Positions 24,562-33,194 of a stretch of 64,000 bases of DNA are shown one piece after another. Origin of the DNA: Paraburkholderia sp. CNPSo 3274 (lineage in GTDB: Bacteria > Pseudomonadota > Gammaproteobacteria > Burkholderiales > Burkholderiaceae); NCBI RefSeq assembly GCF_024206475.1, contig NZ_JAMBPR010000014.1, positions 62,001-126,000 of the forward strand, in the 5' to 3' direction. Each line of letters begins with the position of its first letter. The stretch's first letter is position 1. The notes below the pieces were generated by a model. The model was not told the DNA's origin and ran no database searches. It saw only the letters and a list, made by a program, of their open reading frames with translations. A program made the translations under genes and the position numbers.

Positions 24562-24584
24562 AATCTACATCAGACGTCTGATGT
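24562..24584 (-). promoter_or_regulatory. 18-bp perfect palindrome overlapping the promoter of the mtn-like operon
   Basis: ACATCAGACGTCTGATGT (24567-24584) is a perfect 18-bp palindrome. On the minus strand it overlaps almost exactly the 17-bp spacer between a weak -35 (GCCATA) and a -10 (TAGATT, 24562-24567), so a bound repressor would block RNA polymerase. It begins 46 bp upstream of the GntR start codon. No second copy was seen elsewhere in the operon, which supports a single promoter for all nine genes. Confidence 0.75.
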
Positions 24585-24668
24585 TATGGCCTCGTGGTTT
24601 TCCCTGTCATGCGGCGCAACATGGCGATGGCTGCGGCGGCGCGCAATCGCGCGCGCCAACGCGCTGCG

Positions 24669-25349
24669 CTATTTGGTGCTCACCAAAAGCGGCACCGACT
24701 CGAGCAGATCTTCGAGCCCGAGCCACAAAATCTGCAGGCCGATGCACAGCAGCACAAATGCGAGCAGGCGCATGAACACTTCAGTCCCGACCGGTCCGAG
24801 CCGCTTGCCGACATGCCCCGCGAAACGCACACACAGATAAATGCAGCCGCAAAGAACGATCAAGGCAAGCAACACACCGACGACATTGGCGAGTTGCACG
24901 TGACCGCGCGGCCGGCCTGTGCCAAGCGCAATCGCGACCGCAATCGACCCCGGCCCAACGGTGACCGGCAGCGTGAGCGGATAAAACGCCGTGGCGCGCA
25001 GCGTCGCTTTGCGCGCCGAATCCGGCGGCGCCTGCGATTGTGCCGCCTCCGCACCATCGGACGATTTGTGCAGCAGGTTCCAGCCGGCGAACGCGATGAC
25101 CAACCCGCCCGCAACCCGCAAAACGGGTATCGATATGCCAAAGAACGAAAGCACATAGGCGCCCATGATCAGCGAACCGAGCAGAATGAACAGGCTGTTG
25201 ATGGCGATGATCCGCGCGAGAAAGGCGCGTTCGCTGGCCGTCGCATGCGGCAGCATGCTCAGCACGATGAACCCTGCCGCGGGCGGATTGAGGACAGGAA
25301 AGAGTCCGGCGAAGACGAGCAGGAAGGTGTCGGAGAGTTGATTGAGCAT
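24669..25349 (-). CDS. marC: MarC-family integral membrane protein
   Basis: 226 residues with six hydrophobic segments. The UPF0056/MarC hallmarks are present: FPVLNPPAAGFIVLSM near the N-terminus, FFGISIPVLRVAGGLVIAFAGW, and FYPLTLPVTVGPGSIAVAI. Family function is unresolved; the old link to multiple antibiotic resistance was not upheld. It is on the same strand as the gntR operon but has a separate promoter region between them, so it is probably independent. Confidence 0.9.
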   Translation of the reverse strand: MLNQLSDTFLLVFAGLFPVLNPPAAGFIVLSMLPHATASERAFLARIIAINSLFILLGSLIMGAYVLSFFGISIPVLRVAGGLVIAFAGWNLLHKSSDGAEAAQSQAPPDSARKATLRATAFYPLTLPVTVGPGSIAVAIALGTGRPRGHVQLANVVGVLLALIVLCGCIYLCVRFAGHVGKRLGPVGTEVFMRLLAFVLLCIGLQILWLGLEDLLESVPLLVSTK

Positions 25350-25532
25350 CTCTGTTCTCCCATGGCATCACGGAGTATACGGGCCCGCTCGCCACCCATT
25401 CAATACGACGATGGTCGCATTGAATGACGATTATGGAACCGAAATGGAACTTCATCAGCCGATGCGGCTCGAACAATGCCGCCAGAATCTCGACGCGCGC
25501 CGCGCAGACCCAACGTTCAAGCCCATCTGTCG

Positions 25533-26636
25533 ATGCCCTTTGCTTCCCGACTTCGATTGTTACCCAGCCTGCTCGCCCTGATCGTCGCGGGCCTCGCGGC
25601 TGGCGCGGCTCCGGCCTGCGCCCACGCAGCCGCTCACCACACCGCGGCCGAAAGAACCGTCCACGCAACGCCCAAAAAGAAAGAGAGAGTCGCGCACAAA
25701 ACGAAGCCGGCGCATCGTTCGACGCCCGCTGATGCGCCCTCCACCAAACTCTCCGGGCCGAAGCGCCGTACCAAGCGCGCGAAGCCCAGACATGGGCCGC
25801 CGCCGGCGCCGCAACACGCAGCGCACGTGAGCGGCAAAAACGCGCACGCCCCTCGCCTGCTCGCCCGCTGCGGCTTCACGCCGGCGTCGCGCAAGCAGCT
25901 CTTTTCGCATGCGATCTATGTGGTCGACGAAAACACCCACACGCCGCTTTATGCTCGCCATGCCGACACGGTGGCGCCCATTGCGTCGGTGTCGAAGCTC
26001 ATGACGGCCATCGTCTGGCTCGATAGTGCGCATGCGCCCCTGCAACAGCGGCTATCGGTCACAACCGCCGATCTCGACACGCTCAAATTCACGCATTCGC
26101 GCCTCGGCGTGGGAGCGTCGCTCACGCGCGCTAACATGCTGCACGTTGCGCTGATGTCCTCGGAAAATCGTGCGGCTTCGGCGCTCAGCCGCGACTATCC
26201 GGGCGGGCGGCCTGCGTTCATCGCGGCAATGAACGCGAAGGCGCAGCGTCTTGGCATGACGCACACGCATTTCGTCAACGCGACAGGGCTCTCGCCGCAG
26301 AACGTCTCAACCGCGCGCGAACTGGCGGGCCTGGTGCGCGCAGCCGATGGCTACCCGCTCATTCGCCGCTATTCAGTCGATCATCAGGAACGCGTGACCA
26401 CTGGCCAGGGCCAGTTGCAGTATGTGAACAGCAATCGGCTGGTGCGCTACGGGCAGGTGCGCGCGAGCGTGCAGAAAACCGGCTTCATCAACGAGTCCGG
26501 CCACAATATGGTGTTGCGCGTGATGGTGCACGGCCGGCGGCCCGTGATCGTCACCCTGCTAGGGAGCGCCACACCCGAGGGTTCGCGCCTGGACGGCGTG
26601 CGTATCGCGCATTGGCTGTCGTGCTCATTGCGCTGA
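25533..26636 (+). CDS. pbpG: D-alanyl-D-alanine endopeptidase, PBP7-like
   Basis: 367 residues. Signal peptide (LPSLLALIVAGLAAGAAPACAHA), then a long basic Ala/Pro/Lys-rich linker (about 40-110), then an S11 serine peptidase domain with SVSK (SxxK), SSEN (SxN) and KTGFINESG (KTG). It cleaves DAP-D-Ala cross-links of peptidoglycan in the periplasm. The linker is much longer and more basic than in E. coli PBP7 (about 310 residues) and may bind the cell wall. ATG 25533 is chosen because the signal peptide begins there; no strong ribosome site is visible. Confidence 0.9.
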   Translation: MPFASRLRLLPSLLALIVAGLAAGAAPACAHAAAHHTAAERTVHATPKKKERVAHKTKPAHRSTPADAPSTKLSGPKRRTKRAKPRHGPPPAPQHAAHVSGKNAHAPRLLARCGFTPASRKQLFSHAIYVVDENTHTPLYARHADTVAPIASVSKLMTAIVWLDSAHAPLQQRLSVTTADLDTLKFTHSRLGVGASLTRANMLHVALMSSENRAASALSRDYPGGRPAFIAAMNAKAQRLGMTHTHFVNATGLSPQNVSTARELAGLVRAADGYPLIRRYSVDHQERVTTGQGQLQYVNSNRLVRYGQVRASVQKTGFINESGHNMVLRVMVHGRRPVIVTLLGSATPEGSRLDGVRIAHWLSCSLR

Positions 26637-26656
26637 GCGAGCGCATCGGGGCTTCT

Positions 26657-27274
26657 TCACATCAATGCCCTGCGCTCGCCGAGCGCATTCCAGCGGCGTA
26701 TGGCGCGGCTATCGTGGTCGAAGCCGAGAACGCTCACCGAAGCCGTGTCGAGGTACAGATGCTCGCCTAGCGCCGCCGAACCGGAAATCCAGCAGCCCCC
26801 CAATGCGCGCAGGAAATGCGCGTGCGAAAAGAGCGCCACGCGGCCCCGCATGGCCAGCAGGCCCTCGATCACCGCCGCGGCGCGCGCCTGGACACGCGCC
26901 AGATCCTCGCCCTGCGCGATGGGCGAATGCCACACGCTCCAGTCGGGTTCGGTCTTGCGGATATCCGCTGTCTTGAGGCCTTCGTAAATCCCGTAGTCCC
27001 ACTCGTGCAAGTCGGCCGAAATCGTCATCTCGTCGCCGAGGCCCGCGAACTGGCACGTCTCGATGGCCCGCGCCATCGGGCTGCAAAGCACCGCGTCGAA
27101 GCGCTGCGCGGCGAGCGACGGCGCCAGCGAGCGCGCCTGCTCGCGTCCGTGCCCGGTCAGCGCGATATCGGTGCGTCCGGTGTGCTGCCCAGAGAGGCTC
27201 CATTCCGTTTCACCATGACGGATCAACCAGACTTCGCGCAGTCCGGAGGACACACTGGCAGGATTGGCAGACAT
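26657..27274 (-). CDS. histidine phosphatase family protein (phosphoglycerate mutase-like)
   Basis: 205 residues. The RHG motif (VWLIRHGETEW, about 15-25) supplies the phospho-accepting His. The second catalytic region (HEWDYGIYEGL) and the C-terminal SHAHFLRAL complete the active site. Small cofactor-independent members dephosphorylate sugar phosphates, nucleotides or phosphoproteins; the substrate cannot be assigned. Start ATG 27274 with GGAG six bases upstream. Confidence 0.88.
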   Translation of the reverse strand: MSANPASVSSGLREVWLIRHGETEWSLSGQHTGRTDIALTGHGREQARSLAPSLAAQRFDAVLCSPMARAIETCQFAGLGDEMTISADLHEWDYGIYEGLKTADIRKTEPDWSVWHSPIAQGEDLARVQARAAAVIEGLLAMRGRVALFSHAHFLRALGGCWISGSAALGEHLYLDTASVSVLGFDHDSRAIRRWNALGERRALM

Positions 27275-27399
27275 CGGGGACTCCACGTTCGTGCCCCGCG
27301 CGGGACACACGGGATGCCTGCAGCATACCTGTTTTGAGGGCATTTCGCGGCGCCGCTACCCTCTTGTTGCATATGGCGAAATGAAGGCATATCGAAAGC

Positions 27400-27429
27400 G
27401 GCGAGGCCGCCATGCCGCGCCGCCTCGCC
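27400..27429 (-). terminator. hairpin after the porin gene
   Basis: GGCGAGGC and GCCTCGCC (8-bp arms, 14-nt loop) lie 28 bp past the porin stop on the minus strand, followed by GCTTTCGATAT. It is a plausible terminator of the catabolic run, although the T-tract is weak. Confidence 0.4.
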
Positions 27430-27457
27430 ATCTATTTGCACTACATAGTAATTCGCT

Positions 27458-28579
27458 TCAGAAAAGATGCGAGATGCCGATCACCGCAAGGGTTTGGGAA
27501 GATTGCGGCGCCGTGACGGAAATGCCGGGCCAGCTCATCGTCGCCTGGCCGTGGTTCTTCAGATAACCGGCGCGCGCGTAAAGGCTCGTGCGCTTCGATA
27601 TCTGGTGATCGTAGCCAAGCTCTACGCCCAGCGTTTCGTCGTTGAGGCCGTGAATGTTGCGCTGAATACCCGCGATCTGGATGGCATCGAACGACGTGGC
27701 CTGAATCGTCGCGCCAACCTCCGCCACGTTATACGCATGCGCGGTGCCGAGCACGGCCGCGAGCGAATGCGCGGGCGGTGTTCTCGGGCTCGCGTACGAA
27801 TAATTCGCCTGCAGGTTGACAATGCCGATACGGTAGGCGAGCGCCGCCGTGTAGTGCTCCGTGCCCACGAGCGTGAGGGCGGACGGCAGGCCCGGCACGG
27901 TTACCGTGCCCGAATGCTCATTCATGTAGGCCAGGCCGACGAAGAGGCCATAGCCAGTATAGGTTGCCGAGACGTCGAGAATATTGCCCGTGGTCGCCGG
28001 CACCGGTTGCGTCACGGTCGCCGCGAAGCCATACATGGCGTTGAGCTGGAACCCGGCCATTTTCGGCGAGACATACAGGATCGAATTGCTCGTGCGGCCC
28101 GCGGCGTACTGCGCGGAAAGCGTGTTCCGATCGGTCGCGAGCACGGCAGCCGAAAGCGGCGAAAGCACCTCGTTGGCGCGAAACGGATCGCTTGGGTAGA
28201 CGGCCCGGAAGCTCGGCTGGTACTGCCTGCCGAACGTGAGCGCGCCGTAGTCGCCGTGCGCCACGCCTACCCACGCCTGGCGATAGAACAAGGCGGTCGT
28301 GTCCGCAAATCCCGCGCCGTTGTTGATGTTGTAGCCGTTTTCGAGCACGAAGTTCGCCTTGAGCCCGTTGCCCAGGTCTTCGGAACCCTTCAGGCCGAAC
28401 ATCGAGCCCGTCGAGCCGCCGCTGCGCTGGGAAACGGCCGCGGCGCCTCCGTTGTTCAGGTACTGGAAGAACGTGTCGGCCACGCCGTACAGCGTCACGC
28501 TCGTCTGGGCGCAGGCGGCGCCCGTGGCCATTGCGAACGTCGCGCCCATCACTCCCTGGCTAATCAGCTTCAAACGCAT
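27458..28579 (-). CDS. outer-membrane porin, Neisserial/Burkholderia type
   Basis: 373 residues. Signal peptide (MRLKLISQGVMGATFAMATGAACAQ), then SSVTLYG-like first strand (TSVTLYGVADTFF), GSMFGLKGSEDLGNG, FGRQYQP, and the C-terminal strand ending ISHLF with the terminal Phe needed for outer-membrane assembly. It forms a trimeric general or substrate-selective pore. Start ATG 28579 with AGGAG. It is the last gene of the catabolic run 43.2-27.5 kb and follows the MFS transporter, suggesting it admits the same substrate. Confidence 0.93.
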   Translation of the reverse strand: MRLKLISQGVMGATFAMATGAACAQTSVTLYGVADTFFQYLNNGGAAAVSQRSGGSTGSMFGLKGSEDLGNGLKANFVLENGYNINNGAGFADTTALFYRQAWVGVAHGDYGALTFGRQYQPSFRAVYPSDPFRANEVLSPLSAAVLATDRNTLSAQYAAGRTSNSILYVSPKMAGFQLNAMYGFAATVTQPVPATTGNILDVSATYTGYGLFVGLAYMNEHSGTVTVPGLPSALTLVGTEHYTAALAYRIGIVNLQANYSYASPRTPPAHSLAAVLGTAHAYNVAEVGATIQATSFDAIQIAGIQRNIHGLNDETLGVELGYDHQISKRTSLYARAGYLKNHGQATMSWPGISVTAPQSSQTLAVIGISHLF

Positions 28580-28687
28580 GCATGTCTCCTCTTCTGTTGT
28601 CGGTATCCGCTCGTTGGCGGAATGGATCGCACAGCGAATTACTAAAGAACCCGGCAAAAAAATTCGCTTGAATCGGGTACGCGAACG

Positions 28688-29971
28688 TCAGCGCGCCCCA
28701 CGGCCCTCCTTTGCGGGCTGCAGCCACAAAAAGCCGGCCACGCCGGCTACGGCGAGAAGTGCGCCCATCGCGCCGAAACCCGCTTCGTAACCGTGTGAGC
28801 CCGCCGTCGATTCGACGAGACGTCCCATGAGCGCCGGGGCGAACAAGCCGGCCGTCGTGGCGAGCGCATGAACGCTCGAGAGCATGGCCGCGCGGTTCGC
28901 GCCCGGCACGACTTCGGCCACGAGTTGCGGTCCGAATGTGAACGCCTGAGTGGCGAATGCGCATGCCACGCCCACCAGCGCCACCTTCACGAGCGGCGCC
29001 CACGGTGCAAACGAGGCGCACAGCAAGATGCCGCCGAGCGTGCAGCACCCGCTCACGAGCATGCCTCGCGCAATGCGCGTCGAGACGTTGCGCTTGAGCA
29101 GCGCGTGCGAGAGCGTGGCCAGTGCGAACCCGACCGGCACTTGCAAAAGCACCTGGAGACCGAACAACCAGCCTGCGCGTGCGGGGGGCAAGCCCAACCC
29201 GAGGCGGAAATACACGGGCATCCACGTGATGCCGCAGGCGACGACCGCATAGCCCGCGAACGACTGGAGCAAGACGGTCAGCACCGTGGCGCTGCCGAAA
29301 TGCGAGCGCAGCACACGCCAGCCGGGCGTGACGGCGCGCGGGGCCGCCCCTGCCCGAACGCGCACGCCCGGCGCCCCCGCGAACCGCACCGCGAGCCATA
29401 GCGCGACCCACGCCACGCCCGCTACGCCGAGCGCGAGGAACGTGGCACGCCAGTGCCAGCGCTGCTCGACGAACGTCAGCGCGGGGCCGGCTAGCACGAG
29501 CCCCGCCGTCGCGCCGAGTTGCACGATCAGCGTGGGCAGGCTGCGCCGCCGGTCGTCGAAGGCCTCATAGGTCACGTGCATCGCGAGCGGCAACGCTGGG
29601 CCCTCGCCCGCACCCAGCACGATGCGGCACATCACGAGCGTCGCGAAGCTGGCTGGCCAGATCATCGGCAACTGCGCGGCCACCCACACGAGCGCAAGCC
29701 CGGCGAGCAGCCACGTGGGATCGAGGCGGTCCGCGATCCATCCCACGCCGACGGCCGACACGGCGAACAACACGAAAAACGCGCTGCCGACGATGCCAAG
29801 CTGCGATGGGCTCAATCCCATGTCCCGCATCATCGGAACCGCAACCAGCCCGACTACGGCTTTATCCGCGAAATTGAGCGCCATGAACAGAAACAGCACG
29901 GCCACGGTGGTCCAGCCGTTGCGTGCACGCACAGCATGCGGCGCGGCCACGGATTGTTCGATCTGAAGCAT
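28688..29971 (-). CDS. MFS transporter, anion/cation or aromatic-acid symporter type
   Basis: 427 residues, 12 predicted membrane segments. The motif ADKAVVGLVAVPMM in helix 1 and DRLDPTWLL in the loop after helix 2 match the ACS/hexuronate-phthalate (MFS_1) group, which imports organic acids. Start ATG 29971 with GAGG upstream. It lies between the GMC oxidoreductase (92 bp gap) and the porin (108 bp gap) on the same strand and probably imports the substrate or a pathway intermediate. Confidence 0.85.
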   Translation of the reverse strand: MLQIEQSVAAPHAVRARNGWTTVAVLFLFMALNFADKAVVGLVAVPMMRDMGLSPSQLGIVGSAFFVLFAVSAVGVGWIADRLDPTWLLAGLALVWVAAQLPMIWPASFATLVMCRIVLGAGEGPALPLAMHVTYEAFDDRRRSLPTLIVQLGATAGLVLAGPALTFVEQRWHWRATFLALGVAGVAWVALWLAVRFAGAPGVRVRAGAAPRAVTPGWRVLRSHFGSATVLTVLLQSFAGYAVVACGITWMPVYFRLGLGLPPARAGWLFGLQVLLQVPVGFALATLSHALLKRNVSTRIARGMLVSGCCTLGGILLCASFAPWAPLVKVALVGVACAFATQAFTFGPQLVAEVVPGANRAAMLSSVHALATTAGLFAPALMGRLVESTAGSHGYEAGFGAMGALLAVAGVAGFLWLQPAKEGRGAR

Positions 29972-30063
29972 GAGTCTTGACCTCGGGGTTCTAACGCGGC
30001 ACTGAGTTGATTCGTTATCCAAATCAACTAAAAATCAGCAGAAAGCGTAATGACTGGCGCCGC

Positions 30064-31719
30064 CTAGATGTCGGCGCGCATCAGGTCCGCCGCCTTTTCC
30101 GCGATCATGATCGCTGCCGCATTGGTGTTTCCGCCCACGAGCGTAGGCATGACCGACGCGTCCACGACGCGCAATCCCGTCACCCCTCGCACGCGCAACT
30201 GCGGATCGACGACCGATTGCGCATCGGCGCCCATGCGACAGGTGCCCACGGGGTGATACACCGTGTCGGCGTTGCGGCGCACGAACGCGCGAATCGCCTC
30301 GTCTCCCTCCGCCTCCCGCGCGATGTCACCCGTGAACAATTCGCGGCCGCCATGGCGCGCGAGCGCGTCCTGCGCGAAGATCCGGCGCACCAGCTTCACG
30401 CCCGCGACCATGCCTGCCATGTCGCGTTCGTCGGCGAGAAAACGCGGATCGATCGACGGTGCATCGTGCATGTGAGGCGAGCGCAACGTCACGTCGCCGC
30501 GGCTGTGTGGCCGCAGCACGCATGCGTGGCACGAATAGCCGTGCCCGCGCGGCGGCTTGCCTTCGCCGCGGTTGCCAAGCATCGCGGGCACGAAATGCAG
30601 TTGCAGGTCGGGTGCGGCGAGACCCGGCGCACTTCGCACGAATGCGCCCGCCTCGGCGAGGTTCGACGTAACCATGCCGGTGCGCTCGCGCCGGTAGCGG
30701 TGAATTTCGCGGGCGAGCCGCATCAGGCCCGGCACGGAGCGCCCGAACAACTCGGTCGACGCGACCTGCTTGTTCACGATGATGTCCAGATGGTCCTGCA
30801 GATTCTGGCCGACCTGCGGCGCGTCATAGACGACCTCGATGCCAAATTCGCGCAGATGCGCCGCTGGCCCGACGCCCGAGGCCATGAGCAGTTGCGGGGA
30901 ATGAAACGTTCCCGCGCTCACCACGATCTCGCGGCGCGCTCGCACGGTTTGCGCAACGCCGTCACGCCATATCTCGACTGCCACGGCGCGCGTTCTTTCG
31001 AACACGATGCGCTGCGCGCGTGCTCCGGTCAGCACCGTGAGCCATTCGCGGCCGCCGTTGTGCGCCGTGTCGTCGCGATGGCCGCCGTGCAGCCATGCAC
31101 GCGCCGTGTTCCAGCGTTCGCCGTTACGCTGCGTGACCTGATAGAGGCCAACGCCCTCCTGGTCAACGCCATTGAAGTCGGGGTTCGGCTTCAAGCCCGC
31201 CTGCAATGCCGCCGCGATGAAATGCCGCGAGAATGGATTGGGCGAGCGCAATTCGCTCACGTGCAACGGGCCACGCGAACCGTGAAAGGGATCGTCGTCG
31301 CGGCCAGCGTAACGCTCGTTCGACTCGCTGCGGCGAAAATACGGAAGCACGTCTTCATAGCTCCAGCCCGTGCAGCCCGCGTCCGCCCACGCGTCGAAGT
31401 CCACGCGATGACCGCGAATGTAGACCATGCCGTTGATCGACGAACTGCCGCCGAGACCCCGCCCTCGCGGCTGATACGAACGGCGGCCGACCAGGCCGGC
31501 TTGCGGCTCGGTATGGAACGCATAGTTGCGGGGCCCCTCGCGCGGCACCGTCGCCGCAATACCGAGCGGCGCCCACACCGTGTAGTGGTGATCGCTCGGA
31601 CCGGCTTCGATGAGCGCGACGCTCGCGCTCGCGGTTTCGCCAAGACGCGCGGCAATCGCGCAACCCGCCGACCCCGCACCGATCACGACGTAGTCGAATT
31701 CCTGTTCGGTTCGATTCAT
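30064..31719 (-). CDS. GMC-family FAD-dependent alcohol dehydrogenase (AlkJ/BetA-like)
   Basis: 551 residues. Oxidises a primary alcohol to an aldehyde at FAD, passing electrons to a quinone in AlkJ-type enzymes. FAD motif VVIGAGSAGCAIAARL (about 10-25), GMC signature 1 PRGRGLGGSSSINGMVYIRG, signature 2 VVSAGTFHSPQLLMASGVGP, catalytic His in HPVGTCRMG and GGNTNAAAIMIAEKAADL at the end. Start ATG 31719 overlaps the aldehyde dehydrogenase stop (ATGA), showing tight coupling of alcohol and aldehyde oxidation. Choline dehydrogenase is less likely because no other betaine genes are near. Confidence 0.92.
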   Translation of the reverse strand: MNRTEQEFDYVVIGAGSAGCAIAARLGETASASVALIEAGPSDHHYTVWAPLGIAATVPREGPRNYAFHTEPQAGLVGRRSYQPRGRGLGGSSSINGMVYIRGHRVDFDAWADAGCTGWSYEDVLPYFRRSESNERYAGRDDDPFHGSRGPLHVSELRSPNPFSRHFIAAALQAGLKPNPDFNGVDQEGVGLYQVTQRNGERWNTARAWLHGGHRDDTAHNGGREWLTVLTGARAQRIVFERTRAVAVEIWRDGVAQTVRARREIVVSAGTFHSPQLLMASGVGPAAHLREFGIEVVYDAPQVGQNLQDHLDIIVNKQVASTELFGRSVPGLMRLAREIHRYRRERTGMVTSNLAEAGAFVRSAPGLAAPDLQLHFVPAMLGNRGEGKPPRGHGYSCHACVLRPHSRGDVTLRSPHMHDAPSIDPRFLADERDMAGMVAGVKLVRRIFAQDALARHGGRELFTGDIAREAEGDEAIRAFVRRNADTVYHPVGTCRMGADAQSVVDPQLRVRGVTGLRVVDASVMPTLVGGNTNAAAIMIAEKAADLMRADI

Positions 31720-33146
31720 GCCGCGCAACCCGTAATCTGCTTGTATTCGAGGAACTCCGCGAGGCCATACGCGCCGTGCTCCCGGCCATTGCCGGACGCC
31801 TTCATGCCGCCGAACGGCGCGGCAAGATCCATCTTCGCGCCGTTGATCTGCACGCTGCCCGCGCGCAGTTGCGCCGCCACGCGCCGAATGCGCGCTGCGT
31901 CGCCGGACCACAAGTAGGCGGCGAGGCCATACGGCGTGTCGTTCGCGATGGCGATGGCCTCTTCTTCCGTATCGAACGGAAGAATTGCGAGCACCGGTCC
32001 GAAGATTTCTTCACGCGCGATCGTCATGTCGTTGCGCACGTCGGCGAACACGGTTGGCCGCGCGAAGAAACCGCGCGCCAGGTGCGCGGGCCTACCCTGG
32101 CCGCCGGCCACGAGACGCGCTCCCTCTTCAATGCCGATCGCAATCATCCGCTGGACTTTTTCGTACTGCGCACGATTGGAAATCGGGCCGAGGATCGTGT
32201 CCGCCGCGGCCGGTTCGCCGACCTTCAGCGCGTTGACCGTTGCACACGCAACCTCGATGGCCGCATCGTACTGGCTGCGCTGTACGAGCAGGCGCGTAGG
32301 CGCGATACAGGTTTGTCCCGAATTCAGCATGCAGGCCAGCACGCTCGCTTTCACCGCCGTTGGCAGATCGGCGTCTTCGAAAACGAGGCTGGGCGACTTG
32401 CCGCCCAGCTCCTGCGCCACGCGCTTGACCGTGGCCGCCGCGCTCGAGGCGACCTGCGCCCCCGCTCGCGTCGAGCCCGTAATCGACACCATGTCGATGT
32501 CGGGATGGCTGGACAGTGCGGCGCCCACCGTCGCGCCGTCGCCGAAGACCAGGTTGAATACGCCTGGCGGCACGCCAGCCTCGTCGAGTATCTCCGCGAA
32601 GAGACGCGCGTCGAGCGGCGCAATCTCCGAAGGCTTGAGCACGACCGTACAGCCGGCCGCGAGCGCCGGCGCGACCTTCGCCGCAATCTGGTTGAGCGGC
32701 CAGTTCCACGGCGTGATGAGCGCGACAACGCCCACGGCTTCGCGCACGATCTCGGTCGTGCCGCGCCGCTCGCTGAATTCGAACGATTCCAGTGCGGCGC
32801 GCACGCTCTGCAGTTGTGCGAGGCCCACGCGCGCCTGCAGTTCGTGGCTCAACTTGATCGGCGCGCCAATTTCATTGCTCACCGCACGCGCGAGTTCGTC
32901 ATAGCGCGCGGTATAGCGCTCGATGATGCGCGTGAGCAGCGCCACGCGGCTCGCAACACGCGTGACCGACCACGCGGGCCACGCGGCGCGGGCCGCGGCA
33001 ACGGCGCGCTCGACATCGGCGTGCGTGCCGAGGAGCACGGTTCCCGTCACCGCCTCCGTGACAGGGCAAACCATCTCATGAATATTCGCGCCTGGCGCGG
33101 GCGCGACCCACTGGCCGCCAATGTAGTACTGGTCGATCGTGTGCAC
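31716..33146 (-). CDS. NAD(P)-dependent aldehyde dehydrogenase
   Basis: 476 residues, the normal family length. Oxyanion Asn in ITPWNWPLNQ, Lys in VVLKPSE, general base Glu in QELGGKSPSLVFED, catalytic Cys in NSGQTCIAPTR, EEIFGPVL near the C-terminus. It oxidises an aldehyde to the acid. It is translationally coupled to the GMC oxidoreductase downstream and lies 48 bp after the TauD-type dioxygenase, so these three genes form one oxidation block. The acid formed could be activated by the acyl-CoA synthetase of the same run. Confidence 0.93.
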   Translation of the reverse strand: MHTIDQYYIGGQWVAPAPGANIHEMVCPVTEAVTGTVLLGTHADVERAVAAARAAWPAWSVTRVASRVALLTRIIERYTARYDELARAVSNEIGAPIKLSHELQARVGLAQLQSVRAALESFEFSERRGTTEIVREAVGVVALITPWNWPLNQIAAKVAPALAAGCTVVLKPSEIAPLDARLFAEILDEAGVPPGVFNLVFGDGATVGAALSSHPDIDMVSITGSTRAGAQVASSAAATVKRVAQELGGKSPSLVFEDADLPTAVKASVLACMLNSGQTCIAPTRLLVQRSQYDAAIEVACATVNALKVGEPAAADTILGPISNRAQYEKVQRMIAIGIEEGARLVAGGQGRPAHLARGFFARPTVFADVRNDMTIAREEIFGPVLAILPFDTEEEAIAIANDTPYGLAAYLWSGDAARIRRVAAQLRAGSVQINGAKMDLAAPFGGMKASGNGREHGAYGLAEFLEYKQITGCAA

Positions 33147-33194
33147 AGCTAACGGTTCCTGTCGATTGGGATGCGCATTGGAATGCGCGAGGCG

